Positions 1 to 13,300 of a stretch of DNA of 64,000 nucleotides are shown piece after piece. How positions within the stretch are numbered: position 1 is the stretch's first letter; the number at the start of each line of letters is the position of its first letter. Source of the DNA: Nephromyces sp. MM_2019 (lineage: Eukaryota; Apicomplexa; Aconoidasida; Nephromycida); contig JADHZB010001695.1 of assembly GCA_015657535.1 (NCBI GenBank), positions 58,799 to 122,798 of the forward strand, given 5' to 3'. A program made the translations under genes and the position numbers. The notes under the pieces are model-generated. The model saw only the letters and a list, made by a program, of their open reading frames with translations, did not search any database and was not told the origin of the DNA.

Positions 1-158
1 GCCAATATCTGTTTGGTTTAACACCTAATGTATATTGATGATAGATTTAGTAACAAAGAAAAAACCTGCAAGAATTTTTACTTTTATAGCATATTATATT
101 TGATAAAAAACAAGTACTTAATAATGAAAAAAATTCTTGTTAAATTAAATAACTTTAG

Positions 159-513
159 ACTTTTTGGAGTTGTATTGTGCAATTTATTCCATCCAAGACT
201 GCAAAGAAAATATTTTTTATAAATTCAGAAAACCCAGAAGATGTTAACAAGATTTTAGACAAGGTAAATTCTAATAACATTTATCAGCTTCATATAATGG
301 TTCAAGTATTATTTTTATATCATTTCTTAGATACCTTCTAAATATATAGATAAAAGTTTTAAATTTGGAAATTGCAAACAAGAATTTGATGCTGATAAAT
401 ATTGGAAAGAGGAATACAGACAATTTGAGAGTTACATGAAATTCTTACAACAGGAATTTGTTACCAAAGCCAAAGAGAGGAGAGAATCAACTAAAATTTC
501 CGAAACAAGTTAG
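159..513 (+). CDS. 3' end of a CRAL-TRIO/SEC14-like lipid-binding protein (partial)
   Basis: Two exons are visible, 159-263 and 331-513, joined in phase 0 by a 67-base GT-AG intron and ending at TAG 511-513. The exon at 159 follows an AG acceptor with an in-frame stop just before it, so the 5' part of the gene lies in or beyond the window start. The 95 visible residues contain 'FIPSKTAKKIFFIN' followed about 14 residues later by 'IPSKYIDKSF'. This resembles the end of a CRAL-TRIO domain ('YPerl.kiyiiNaP ... lP.eyGG'), the phosphatidylinositol/lipid-transfer fold of SEC14. The C-terminal 60 residues are charged and probably helical. The family call rests on a short pattern and is tentative; the coding call is firmer because the frame is continuous across the intron. 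Confidence 0.45.
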
Positions 514-903
514 TTCAGATGGTTTTTTTTTGGAATCATACATAAAGTGTCAACAAATTCCATTTATATACATAAGGCCAAGTTTCGACTTAATAGGTCA
601 TATTGAATTTAACTATTGATTTAGCTAAAACTCGAAACTAAATGGTGTCTGTCATATCTTGAAATATATAACCACTTCATTGAATTAGACTATATTTAGT
701 TTAAAATAAGTTGATTTATTAGATTATTCCTTAGAATGTAATAAGCTAAAACCTAGCAAACACTAATTCATATTAGGCGAAAAAACTTAACATTTTCGTT
801 GAGTTACTAGGGTAGCTTGGTAGTAATGTTTCAGTTTGACTGAAAAATTTTCTTTTAAATTAGCTTTAATGTTCAGAAAATGTATTATATTAGTAATTTC
901 TAA
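514..903. other. Intergenic, AT-rich
   Basis: I see no coding signal, RNA gene or repeat in this spacer between two plus-strand genes. Confidence 0.5.
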
Positions 904-1137
904 ATGACACCCAAAACATTGTTATTTCAACATGAAAACATAGATAAAATCCAAGAAATAGAAGAACAACAAGATATAGAAGCCAACAGTGCTGACGAGG
1001 ATACAGACGTCAAAGCAGATTCAGATTGTGAAAGCACAGCTATAGAAGCTGAGGCTGAACAAAAAAGAAGAGATTTAAGAACTATGTTAGCAGAAAAGTA
1101 TCATGATTCTAAATTGTTGGTTAATACTATGCTGTAA
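904..1137 (+). CDS. Small acidic protein, unassigned (77 aa)
   Basis: A single ORF runs from ATG 904 to TAA 1135-1137. A stop (TAA) lies directly before the ATG in the same frame with no acceptor between, so if the gene is real this is its true start. The middle (about residues 19-52) is rich in Glu and Asp, and the C-terminal part has a basic-helical stretch 'EQKRRDLRTMLAEKYHDS'. There is no signal peptide or membrane segment. I do not recognise the family. Charged composition in an otherwise A/T-drifting spacer argues for a real gene, but its small size means chance cannot be excluded. Confidence 0.4.
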   Translation: MTPKTLLFQHENIDKIQEIEEQQDIEANSADEDTDVKADSDCESTAIEAEAEQKRRDLRTMLAEKYHDSKLLVNTML

Positions 1138-1720
1138 TCAACATACAGTTTAGGATATTAAATTATTTTTTAAAGTAAAATATATCAAATTCATTTTAGA
1201 ACTCATTTGAAATTATAAATCCTCATTTCAATTTTCATTCTTATTCTCGACCTGCACAATTTTATAAAAAAATACCTTAAAATAAAATTGTTGACTTTTT
1301 TCCATGTATGTTTCAATAGTCTATTATTAATGACAGTTAGATACGAATTTTATCGATAATTTCTCACTATGTTCAAAATGAAATTTATATAACAGTAAAT
1401 TGAGATAACCATTTTTCTTTTAATAAGTCATTGATTAAACAAGAACAAAGTTAATATTATAATTATAAGATCAGCAATATATCTAAATTTGATATCAAGC
1501 TACTAAGCAAATTTTTATAGATTATTATTTGAAAGTTATTAAATTTACTGAGAAAAATTTTACAATTTTTTTAGTTGTTAAATGAGTAGACATTAATAAA
1601 CATTTTTTTAAGAATAAAAAACTTAAGAGTTAAAAATACATTAAAAATAGTTTGGGAAACATTACAATTTTAAGCGAGCCTGTAATCATCAATGCTATTT
1701 CAGCAAAACTCGTTAAATAC
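1138..1720. other. Intergenic between convergent genes, AT-rich
   Basis: No gene or repeat is visible. This is the 3'-3' spacer between the small plus-strand ORF and the minus-strand DUF789 gene. Confidence 0.5.
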
Positions 1721-4700
1721 CTATATTTGAACATTTGAAAAGTGCTCAAAATCACTGTGTTCTATCTGATTTGATCTGAGCCATTGCTTTAAACTAGCTT
1801 TCTCCTTTTCATAATGTAGTCTAGTCTGATTGACATTTGTGTCTGCTTCTGAAAGTGTGTAAATATATATTTAGAATAATCACCATGGAATATTTTATTA
1901 TAGTGCAAGAGTATGTTTATAAAGGGTTTAATAAAATATAACGATACACTGTGGATATGAAATTTTGCGGTGAAAATGTGCAATAGCTTGTGTATTGATC
2001 TATATAAAAGACGTGTGATTCTTGTGTGATTATGTCTATTTGTGTTATTACCATAGGCCCATAATTCAAGATCAATTTTGTCTGGTATAACTCCGAATCT
2101 AGATAAAAAAGCGACTCCATTCTTTTCAATACATGTTGCTTTGAGCCAGTAGAAAACCAGAAATGCCGGAGATTGGCTGCCGTTAAACTCCCTATGCATG
2201 GTTTTCCAATATATGGCGATCCTGGTATTAACAAAGTTTATAGAGTTTTAAAAATTATTAGTAACGACATGTTAATAAAACTTATCAAATCTCTATTGAA
2301 AGTGCTGATTGTTATAAGATGCATATTACAAATAAGATATAATAATACGTATATTGGAATATTTCACATACCATGATCTATCAGAAAGACAATTGGTTTC
2401 TTCGGATAGCCAAAGTGGGTCACCACATTCATTGGACTTTCCCTGTGCCAACAAATCCTTAATAATTTGATCAAATGGTTTTCTCCTGTGTGGTTTATCT
2501 ATTTCAATATATTTAAAACAAGGTTTATCAGGTTCTTCACGTGAGTAAAGAACAATTGCTGATACAAAAGGGACACACACTAAGGCGCCCATTTGGCCAT
2601 CAAAATTAATGAATGGGATTTCAATACCATAGGTTGAAGATTCTTCGAAAGACTCCCACAGCTGTTTTAGTGGAAAATGCCACAAATGGGAGCGATATGA
2701 GGACGGTATAATTGTTGCTGGTGTAGTACCAATAAAGAAAGAATGGAGATTAAAGTTGGGAGGGGTTTTATTTCGATTAAAATTATTCTGGAAATTGTTA
2801 TAAACCTCAACAGAATTTATTTTCTTGGGGAATGGATGATATGACTTAGGTGAATTTATTTCCTTCATGTGGTTATGATTGATGTTATTATAGTCCGCAT
2901 TGTGTAAAATAGAACTCTTGTAGCTTTCCTTTGGTGTTAAATGTAAGCTATCGTTTGGTGGTGGGGGTGGAGGTTGATAATAAAATGCGAGTTTCGATGT
3001 GTTGCCCATCATTTCTGTGTGAGTAGGCTTAATGTAGGGTGTGGTTACTGTAGTGGTATTATAGGTGGTAGCGTTGTATGGGTTATGTGTATATACTGAG
3101 TGTAGGTAAGCTGTCGAGGTTGTATTATTAGTAGTTGAGGTAGGATATATAAATTCTGCTGTTGTTGGATGAGATATAGAGTTGATGTGCGAGGGACTAG
3201 ATGTTGCATACTGATTGACTGAGGCGTTGTGTGGTTTATTAATTGCTGAATTTGAGCTATTTATGGTTGTGTAAGGAGGAGCAGCGGGATATATGTATGC
3301 GGAGTTAGGATTGAAATGAGATTGGTAGATAGTATTATATGGAGGTTGCGAAAAGGAGTTTATATCAGGAGAAGAAATTGAGTCACTAATTGAGTTTTGA
3401 ACAGGTGTTAATTTGAAGAGAGATGTATAGTTATTTTCATTATGTTCATCTAAAGGAGCCTTGTAAGAATGTTCAGGACTCAAGGTATGTGCGGGAGATG
3501 TCAGTGTAGAAAAAGAAGTCATATCAGATGTATTTGCAAATTGGGATGGAGTGTCCGATGATGCATTTTGATTCAATTCGATCGAATTTGTGTTAATGGA
3601 TGTTAAATTTCCGTCATTTTCTTTATCTGGACTCACCTCTGTACAAGTTGAATCAATGGTAGTGTCTGGTTCATTTTTGTCAACATCTTCAACTTCCCTA
3701 TTGTGTGTTGTCATAGTGGGGATAAAACCTTTTAGAGTTTCATCTAATGGCAGCTGATTTTTTATTTTTCGATCAAAAATCACATTTCCATCCAATTTGG
3801 CAGGTGGCATAATTGTAGTTATATTTTCTTCAAGCTCTTCTTTATCAAGACTTTCCTGAATTTTTAAGTGTGTAGATTAGTATAGTGAAAGCGAATCAAC
3901 GTATGGTATATGTAATTTAAATGTGGGTAATTCATATGTTTGAGAAAGGTTATTTTGAGGTAATTGAGTAATGAGTTGAATTTGTCTGTACTTTATCAAA
4001 ATTGTACTGTGTCGCTCGGCTAAAAAACTGTAATAGAAGATTTATAGTGCAATTACCTCATTGGATATAGGCTGGTCAGGTTTATCAAGTTTTAAATTAA
4101 CCGCTGTTCTGCTCAATTTTTGTGTTATTTTATCTAGCAGTAATTTATCAAGAACCCGCGGATTAAAAGGTACAGGGGTAGTAGATGATCTTTTCTCTGT
4201 AATAATACAGGCACAAAATTATTTTAAAGATGAAAGACCATCAGAATGTTCACAAATAAACTTGTTGACATTGAATAGATCTTTAGGAGTAGTTATTATA
4301 ACTAGGTTCATTCTAAAACACGTTACAGATCTATCCAATTAGAAGCACAGTTAATTGTTAGTATAATAAAGGATTAAAATATATATAAATAATTATATAT
4401 ATATTCTTCATAATGGATATGGGATCGTTATTTTTATGCAACAGTACTTAACTACAGATAAATACATACGTAATAAGTATACATTCATCTTATAACCTGT
4501 TGTACGATTGAAACGTATTGAGCGAGTTTCATTCATTTTGCCACTAGGGGGAATTTCCTCTTCATTAAGGTTTTTAACAAGTGTTGGTTTTTCCACTTCA
4601 AAGATAGTGTTAGCTGAGTTAGAAGTGTTTTCCTTGGATTCTGTGTCACTTTCTACGTTAGGATTTTCACTGTTTTCTTTTTCAAAATGCTTCATTATGG

Positions 4701-7700
4701 GACCTGACTTTTTATTTACATCGTGTAATGTTAATAATGTGTTAGGTTTATTTATATAGGGTGTGCAAGTAGTGCTTGGATTCATCATATATTCCCCGGT
4801 ATGTGTGTAAAGTTTCAGTTGCTCAGGTGGAAGAAAAATCCAACTTGTAGATTGTAATTCGGGATTTTTTAATAGTGTATAAGGTAGAGGCTCTGGGTGG
4901 TTAAGGGGGTGGGCATAACCACCCACTGGTAGATAAGTAATATAAGGAAACTGGGGTTGTGTAAGTGGATTAGCTGAATTTTGAACTTGCTTGATATTTT
5001 TTGAGCTTAAATTATTGATTTGTTGATTATTATTAGATGTCTTATTTAAGTGCTGCATATTTTGATTTTCAGACGTGCTTAAAGAGATGAGAGGTGAGTT
5101 TGGATAGTTCAATTCATTCTTATAATTTGCAGGGTAATTTATATAGTTTGGGCTATTTATATCGTAGGGAATAGGCTGTATATGTGCTTGTGGATGTTGA
5201 TTTGTATAGTGTGAATGATGATTCATATTGTAGTTATGAGAAGAGGGTGTATATTGGTAATATGTAGATGTGTTTTGACATGTGTTAGGGTTCTGTGTGC
5301 CAGCTTGTGTAGCGTTCATGTTGGATCCATTTTTAAACATATTGTTATTTACAAAGCCATCATTATGATGCATGTAATCAATTTGAAAACCCCTAGTTTC
5401 ATTATGGCTATTTGAGTAGGGATGGTTACGATTATTTTGTTGGGCTGAGTTGGATGTGTAATTCTTGTTCAATGAATTATGGAGATGTGAGATGAACTGT
5501 TTTTGTGAATTGTTGTTACTAGCCTTCGAATAATGCTGCATTTTCTTGATTGAGGGGGATTGATTGTTTTTATTCTGGCTCCATGAATGTGGAATATTTG
5601 TATAATAACTCTCCCCCCCTGTGCTGCGACTCTTTTCATTTACATTTTGCATGTGTGGGGCCAATTGTGTGTGTTGGCTAAATGCAGAATTATTGACATG
5701 ATTTATATTTGAAGCAAATGGACCTTGAAAATATGCATTATGATCATCTTGTACAATCATATTAACTGGCAAGCATATCGGAACTAGATTGTACAGGTGT
5801 TGGCTATTCTTTGGAATTTGCTACAGGGTAAAAAATGAATTTGAATTACAAATGTTGTGATAAAAAACAGGATTAGTGTTATAATTTATTTTTATTTCAT
5901 GATTTATTATGGTAAATATGTATGATATGTAATTATTATAGGTTATGTGTGTCATTTCTAATCATTGTCAGCTCAGTATCGTCTATTGTCATATGAAATT
6001 GAAGGTTTAATTGTGTGCAGGTACCCGAATACAGTATTCTTTTCTATATAGACTATATGCTAGTTATTTACTAAGTTAGATGTAACATAGGTCTAGCATT
6101 CTAGTTTGTATAAAAAATATAAATAAGCCTATAAAAGGGTTTGAAATTCAATACACACCAAACAAGGTTGTGGTTGCTCATTTACATTGCTATGTGAAGA
6201 AAGAGCTTCTATGGGCCCAATATTATATGCTTGTAAATTGTCTACCTTGTCCAAACATTGTTCAGAACATCTTTTAAAATTTTTAGCAAGTTGTTTATCC
6301 TTTGTCTGTGAGTTACCTATTAATAGATTCACATATATTTTATTTTAAGATTTGGGATGTTCACATATATTAAGTCAGATTTTAGTGGTGGGTAATCAGT
6401 TATTTATTCAATCAAGAGGTAGTTTAATTAAAAGGTAGACGGGAGGTTCACACTGTACATATCTCCCTAGAGTGTGTGAATGTGTTTTATTGGATTTTCG
6501 AAGATAATTATTTTATATGCCAAATTGGTAATGCTCAGATAGTGTAATATGAGCATGTAAACGAGCTTAAATTGTTTATAGTGAATATAAGTAATAGTGA
6601 TTTTGTAGTTACCTTGTGGTATCGAATTGTGCATCATTGAGTACTCGATAAAATTATTGTAGTTATAATCAACTTCAGAGTTATTAGATGTATGTCGAGT
6701 TCTTGTTGTAGTGTTATTGTTAATAGGAGCATTAGGGATAAAAGCAAGCCTATAATTTGTATTTGATGGATGATGATGATTTGGTGATACTGTTTGCGTC
6801 TCTATTTCACTCAGTGAGTTCCAATTATGTTGATCCTAATTGTGAAAATAATTTTATCAAAATTCTGTCAGTAGTTGTCTTGGACAAGACAATAAGATCT
6901 ATGCATGTAAGATTCTAAATCCAGAAAATTTGCTCCCATAAGGTGAATCAAAAACATTTTATGGGAAAAAATCTCAATATATAAAATATGCTTTAGGAAT
7001 AAAAATTTGGTTACCTTGGGACGATTGTTATTTGTATTTAATCTATTTGTTTCTGATTATATAAGAAATGTAAAAGATTCTTAATAACGGTAGCAGCACG
7101 GCATTCATATAAGTGTATAGTTTATGCAGCTGCGAATACCTCAGGATATTCTAATCTCGTATTCACTCTCACACACAAACTTACTTTTAGGATCTTGGGA
7201 ATCGGGTGTGGAAATAGAAGGATTAGTCTGTTTCATAGAGCTGTTAGATGTGTAGGAGAAATATGAAGGTGTACCATTAAACTCATTAATATTTGATATA
7301 GAAGATGTTGCCGTGTGTGATGGAGTAGAGGAGTCTCTCTCTGTGGGCAGCATGCTCGAAGCAGAGTGTGAGGCATCAGAACTTGAACTTTGGCACGTAG
7401 TGGGTGGAAGTGGTGTCTCCGATTTGTTGTAGCTGTGCTGAACTGGGTGGACAGTATTGCGAAGTTGTGTGTAATTTGGTGGTGATGGAAGTCTTGGGTA
7501 AGTATTCATGGGAGACATGTGTGAAGTTGCGTGCTTGATGTGTGTTATGGAGTTCAAGTGATTCTGTAATGTATTTGATGCTTTAAATGTGTATTGTGAA
7601 GGTGGTGTTGAGTGAATTTGGGTATGAGGTGCGTGTGGGTTATCCAAGCTCTTGTGGTGTGCTTGTGTGTGATCCAAGTTCATGTGTGACAGTCTTGTGA

Positions 7701-7944
7701 AACCTGGTTTCTTGTAATGTCTATATATATGTTCCGAAATATTGTGTAAATCAGTAGTCTCTCTATATGGGCTGTCTGATCTGTATGAAGTGTAATGTGC
7801 CTGCGATTTAGTAGCAGAATGATTGTGGTGTTGATGTGATTTAAATATGTTCTTTATATTACTCTTTCTTTGAGTTTGGATAGGGTGTTTGTGGCCATTC
7901 ATGTATAAATTGTGGAAATGTGCATTGTTATATACTTCACTCAT
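1721..7944 (-). CDS. Very large disordered protein with C-terminal DUF789 domain (~1474 aa)
   Basis: Nine exons on the minus strand: 7944-7185, 7052-7015, 6835-6613, 6316-6159, 5820-4497, 4196-4057, 3855-2372, 2221-2052 and 1848-1721, with stop TAG 1723-1721. Every junction is in phase. The second exon is only 38 bases. Residues 1 to about 1249 are low-complexity (His, Asn, Ser, Thr, Tyr, Gln), with no membrane segment. Residues about 1250-1474 match DUF789 (PF05623): 'LHSFFIGTTPA', 'LKQLWESFEESSTYG', 'VPFVSAIVLYS', 'WIAIYWKTM', and the terminal 'LKQWLRSNQIEHSDFEHF', equivalent to the plant 'W.RLL..HPDF.FF' ending. The biochemical function of DUF789 is not established. The start is uncertain: the frame stays open upstream of ATG 7944 to about 8065 with sensible codons ('TPSSISPGRSLTPIF'), so a longer N-terminus or another exon is possible. 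Confidence 0.82.
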
Positions 7945-10309
7945 CACTACAAATATGGGAGTTAAAGATCTCCCAGGAGAAATAGAGGATGGGGTAATCT
8001 GCCATACCTCATATGTAATATCATTTGAGTTGTATGAATGAGATTGTATAAACAGAGATTAAATGTTCTATAGTAAGTGCATAAAATTCCAATTATAATT
8101 GAATGTGTGAATTTATGTGGCTGTATTTAGAGGTATCGAATGAATTGTATTAAGTATCAGGAATTTTATGGGTCGAATAGTGAATAGCTTTGTTTTATGT
8201 ATATGATGAGGTGTATATTAGCCTGGGGAGGGAGATGTTAGTCTTGCTCTTTATGCGTGTATATGAATTCGCATAAATCTGTCGTGTATGTTTGAAGTGG
8301 AGTGTATTTGTAAAGTGTAGTGCATGTGTAGAATGTGAAGTGTGAAAAAAAAAGTTGAGTTTGTAGAATAAGTTGAGAGGCTTAGAGTTTGGGATATGTG
8401 TATGTGAATGATTTATTTATGTGGAAATCAATAAATCTTGTCCAAATGGTTGTTTAATTAAACTGTGTTTTTATTTAAAATTGTTCGAAAAGTTGTGTTC
8501 CGGTTAGAGAACACCACTAACCGTTTGCATTAGTGTACGAGGGTGTGTATTTTGTAAAAATATTTGTTATTATGTGTGGATGTTTGTATTTAAGCTTGTA
8601 TGAATGTGAGTTATGTTAAGTATGTAAGTACATGTGTTGTATAAATTATCATATAAATGTTTGTGTTTTGTAATAATGTTATTGTTAATATATGTGTGAA
8701 CATATATTGTTAATATATGTGTGAACATATATATATATATATATATATGTGTTATATATATTACAAATATATATATGTGGGCGTGCGTGTATGTGTGTAT
8801 ATAATTAATTATTCAAATCGAGTTTATTGAAAGTAGTTTAGAAAAATAAATAACATATATGCTTAATAAGTTTAATATGACAGCAACATTAGTGTAAAAA
8901 CAAAGTAACCTCCAATTAAATTGATATTTAGCTTTAAGAATTAAAAAAAAAATTCTTCAAAGGGTAAAGAAACTTTGAATTTTATTCAAAATGGACGATT
9001 GAACAGAAATACCAAACTTGAATTTTGTAAAATTTTTTGTTCGCACTAAATACCAAGAAGTATATAAAGCATACATGTTGAATTTATATAGGTAAATATA
9101 AAATTATGATTCATTGAGTGTATAGACTTGTGTTTGGAACATAGTGTCAAATTTATATGTACTCACCAAGTTTGTGTGCATGTATGCTTATATGAGTGTG
9201 TGTATACATCTATGGGTATTTGTATCTAACTATCTTTGTGTTTCGAGTATTCAATAGATGCCGTGTATGTTTAAATGTTTGTTTTTTTAAAATAGAAATT
9301 GTGTCGTGTGTGTGTGTGTTAGTAGGTGAATAGTGTTTTATATACAGTTGCATCGTTAATTTAAAAATATATTGAATTAGCTAGGTGAAGATGATTGCAT
9401 AAAAAATAGAAATTTGAACAATTCTTTTGACATAGCTCAGTTCTATTTGAATGGAACTATTACCGGAAGTCATAAGCAATAATACAACGTAGAGCATTGA
9501 AGAAAGTATACATAAATAAGAGTGTTTAGTCTAATAAAAAGGTTTATAATCCTAAGTAAAATAAGATTATTTGTTCCCTCAAGAATCAAATAAATCATAA
9601 AGTCCTAGTAAAATTCAAGTTGCGTGCAAAATAGAGAGATAGAGAAGATATTAGTAGGTTTATAATAAGTCTACAATCTCAGTAGTTTATAGTATTAGTT
9701 TTTAAATCTCAGTATAGATGTAAAATAACAAGAAATCATTTTAATCTATAAGAGTAATCGCACCGAATTGGTTAAATAAAAACACAATTTTCATGACTTA
9801 GTATTTTTGAGTACGTGAATTCATTTCAAAGTCCTATTTATAATATACCCAAACATCCTGATCCTTAATTGTTTATGAACGGTACGATAGTGATGATAAA
9901 ATAAAAATAAATATTATTATTTGATATATATAAATATATATCAAAACAATAAGAGAATTATAAAATTGTATGTGTGTTTAGATAGATATGATAAATAACA
10001 AATTAAGCTTGTAATTAAAACAATTCTTATAAAGATTATATTTTAAGATACTGGTTTTTCCATATCATAAGAAAACTGAATTTTTAACAAAAAAGTTCAA
10101 GTGTGTACAAGTCTGGCATAAATTTTATTGCTGATTCGACAACTAAAAAGTGTGTATAAATAGGGAGTTGTTATGTATTTTGTAATTATTAGTGTTGTGC
10201 TAAATAGTAGGGACTATGCATGTCCGAGATGATTTAGATTTGTATAAGGCCTTACAAAATGACATATATTTTTAATTGTGCAGTTTTTATGTACACAAAA
10301 AGTGCACTT
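7945..10309. other. Intergenic, 2.4 kb, T/G-rich with AT microsatellite
   Basis: This spacer is rich in TGTG/TATG words on the + strand, contains the tandem repeat at 8681-8748, and shows no convincing exon. The part next to 7944 may hold the 5' end of the DUF789 gene. Confidence 0.45.
8681..8748. repeat. Tandem 25-bp repeat followed by an (AT)n run
   Basis: Two perfect adjacent 25-base copies (8681-8705 and 8706-8730, beginning ATTGTTAATA and ending GAACATAT) run straight into an alternating AT tract ending near 8748. Confidence 0.8.
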
Positions 10310-13300
10310 TCAGTTATTTTTTTCTGAGCAATAGTTGATTAATTGGTTGTCGGTATCTATGAGATTTTTAATTTCATAAAGATCAAGGCCTTCTTTGAAA
10401 TTTACAAGTGCGGGTTCATTAAGCTTTACGGAATTGAAGTAATTCTGTATTTCTGGTATCTTATCTTCAAGACGCATAGTAAAGGCACATTCAACAAGCT
10501 GGAAGTTTATGAATAAAAAGTGGTGTATTGGGTTAAAAGTGTACCATTTATACAAATGATGGTTAATGTTTGTAAATTTGCCAAAAAACAAAAATCGAAA
10601 AGAAGGTGACAGAATTTAGCTTTTAAGAGTAAAAAGTTAAGGTGTATTTTTATAGGTGATTTGGGGGCATGTGAAAAATGTCGAAAGGCGTTATGTAAAA
10701 GTATATGACTACATAGAAATGTTTATAAGTAAATCGTTGGGTAGTTAGATGTTGATTATGGCAGTATTCAGCAATCGAGTACTTAAAATAGTCGCATAAT
10801 CACTGTATCAAACAACAAGGTCTATGAACAGGGAATTAGTTTCTTCTAAATATAATACGATACTTACTATGGCATTGTTAGCAAGTCTACCTTTTGTTCG
10901 GAAATGACTAGATAAAGTTTTTGCCCAACTAATTCGAACACTATCGACTTTGTCATAAGAAAGTGATGCTAAGGAAAGTGAGAAGAAGTAATCAAAAAAT
11001 GATTGTGGTAACGTCCTGAAATCAAATGTAGTTGAGAAGTAGTTAAAAGATATTGAATTGTTTAGTTACATATAAATCGATGAGTCTATTCGAGTATTGA
11101 AATATTATAGAGGGTATATGGTCAAAATTAGTGTGTGTCTCGTCCCAATTTAGAGTGTTGCTTATGTATTCGGAAATTAAGTGGTTAGAAATATCTAAAT
11201 GAAAATTATATTTACCTTATAATTTCATCGCACATATATATAAATGATTGTCTCTCAGTGTATATTTCACTCCTGAAAAGTAATTAATGAACTCAAATAA
11301 ATAAATTCTTTTCATAGTTTTTGTAAAACAGCATTCAGTGAGTAATATACTTGTCTTTATCCATGAATAAAAATGCTTATCAACTAAAACCTATTAGAAT
11401 TACCTGAAAAAGTCATTAAGAATCATAAGGATGTAAGTTGTTTCAATACTTCGAGTTTTTGTATCGAGTGCCCTGAGCTTATTTCCATAATGTGAATAGT
11501 AACTGGTCAAATTCTTGTTATTATTTGTATCCTTTTTAGTTGTGTTCTGAAGGTTATTTTCTTTGGTTGGTGTATTTGGGGTTTTATTGCTGGAGCAAGA
11601 TCTCATATCAGGAACACTTTCAGAAGATAAGCTGTGTGGCTGTGTGCTATCATCATCAGGTGTGTTAATTAATGTTTCAACAAATTCGCTGGACTTGCTC
11701 TGATTGTCAGTCAAAGTTAGATGGTCTGTTATCGAAGGGTCCTCAATATATGTTGCAAGCTTGTTTGTGTTTAAGGGGGGTGAGGTATCTAAATTTTCAT
11801 CAGCGTCCTTAGAGCTTTGGATCTCGTTGAGGTGATTATGATTTGGATTATTGCAAGTATCTGAGGCACAGTAGTGATCAATTTCAGTTTGTTGATTAAT
11901 ATTATCGAGTGTATCACTTTTCATATAATAATTGTCATAAAATTGATCTTCATTGTTTAAATTAGATTCAATATTATCTAAGTCATTCTGAGAATTGTCA
12001 GTTGGGTTGTCTGAGTGAGTTATTTCATCGTATTGACTGATCTCAGTACTGATGGAATGTGTTTGTATAGCAGGCTCTTCCTTATGCAAATGTTGATCGT
12101 TATTATTCTCCATAGAGTTGTTAAAACCTGAAAAGTGAGCTAAGATTACTATATGACTAAAATTTAAGATTTGAATTATCTTATACTGACCATTTTCAAT
12201 TGTTGGACAAGAGGTGATTTCATATATACCATCATGGAAATTTATCTTATCAAAGTGTTCTGGTAGGCCATTCAGTTTAGAATTCGAGTAGTCTAGCGAG
12301 TTAAATATCGTTTCAGTGCTAAAGGAATCTGTGATACTCTTCTGCATAAATTCTGTATAAAAATTGAACAAAAGGAACAATTAGGTAATTGTGATAAAGA
12401 TTATTTGAAGCTTGGAAGTTTCTCAATGAATCGGAAATTTTTATTACCTTCGAGTTCAAAATGATTTGATTCAGGATTTTCTGTGGTATAGATTTCTATC
12501 ATTGAACGATTGATCTCAAAGCTTGAAAAAGTTTCATTTACATACTTTTCTCTGGATTGGTTATCCTTTCGAGAAGTGTTTTTTACATTGAAAGCATTGA
12601 GTTTATACTCATTTTTAATATTGCTCTGTTCTATTGGTGGTTTCATAGCTGAGTTGATTGTTGGGTCAGGGGTGTGGCTTTCTGTGCTATTTTCTTCATC
12701 ATGAGCAAATGAGATTAACTGGGGGCAGCAATGAGACAAAAAGCTGGGGATAGACTGTATAGCTTTACGCCTAACTTCAAAAATGGCGTCCTTACATAGG
12801 CTTAATGTAAGGGGTAGTAATAAATTGATTGAAGAGCCATAAATAGGCTGCTCCCAAAAGTTCTCAAGCTGTTCGGAGATTTCATAACGAATTCTCCAAT
12901 TGAAATCAGAATTATGTTTTATTTGACCTAGATCCTGAATTATTTCTTCAATTTTAGATGGGTGGAATACCTTAAGATAGTATTTGAGGTTGCGTAAGAT
13001 GTTTATTTTTACAGCAACTTCTTCATCAAGGAGTAGCTTCTTGAAAATGTGATAAAATTGAATTTGTGTAGTTGTGTCATTTTCATTAGCTTCATCGAAT
13101 TTAATTGAGTTGAAAGTGCTAATAACAATACGGTGAAAAGATTTTGCTAGCTCTTCTCTAATATTAGAAACTTCATAATTGTGAAGAAATAAAAGAGTAG
13201 CTTGTAGATGATGCCAAGCTTTATCCTCTAAAATCTCCCATAAAGGAGCAAGAAAACGAGCAAAAGATAAATAGAGGGAAGGCACACTATCTAGTTCATA

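Noticed and set aside
4061..4342. Plus-strand 93-codon ORF
   Set aside because: It is antisense to the exon 4196-4057 of the DUF789 gene, whose frame and splice phases fit on both sides.
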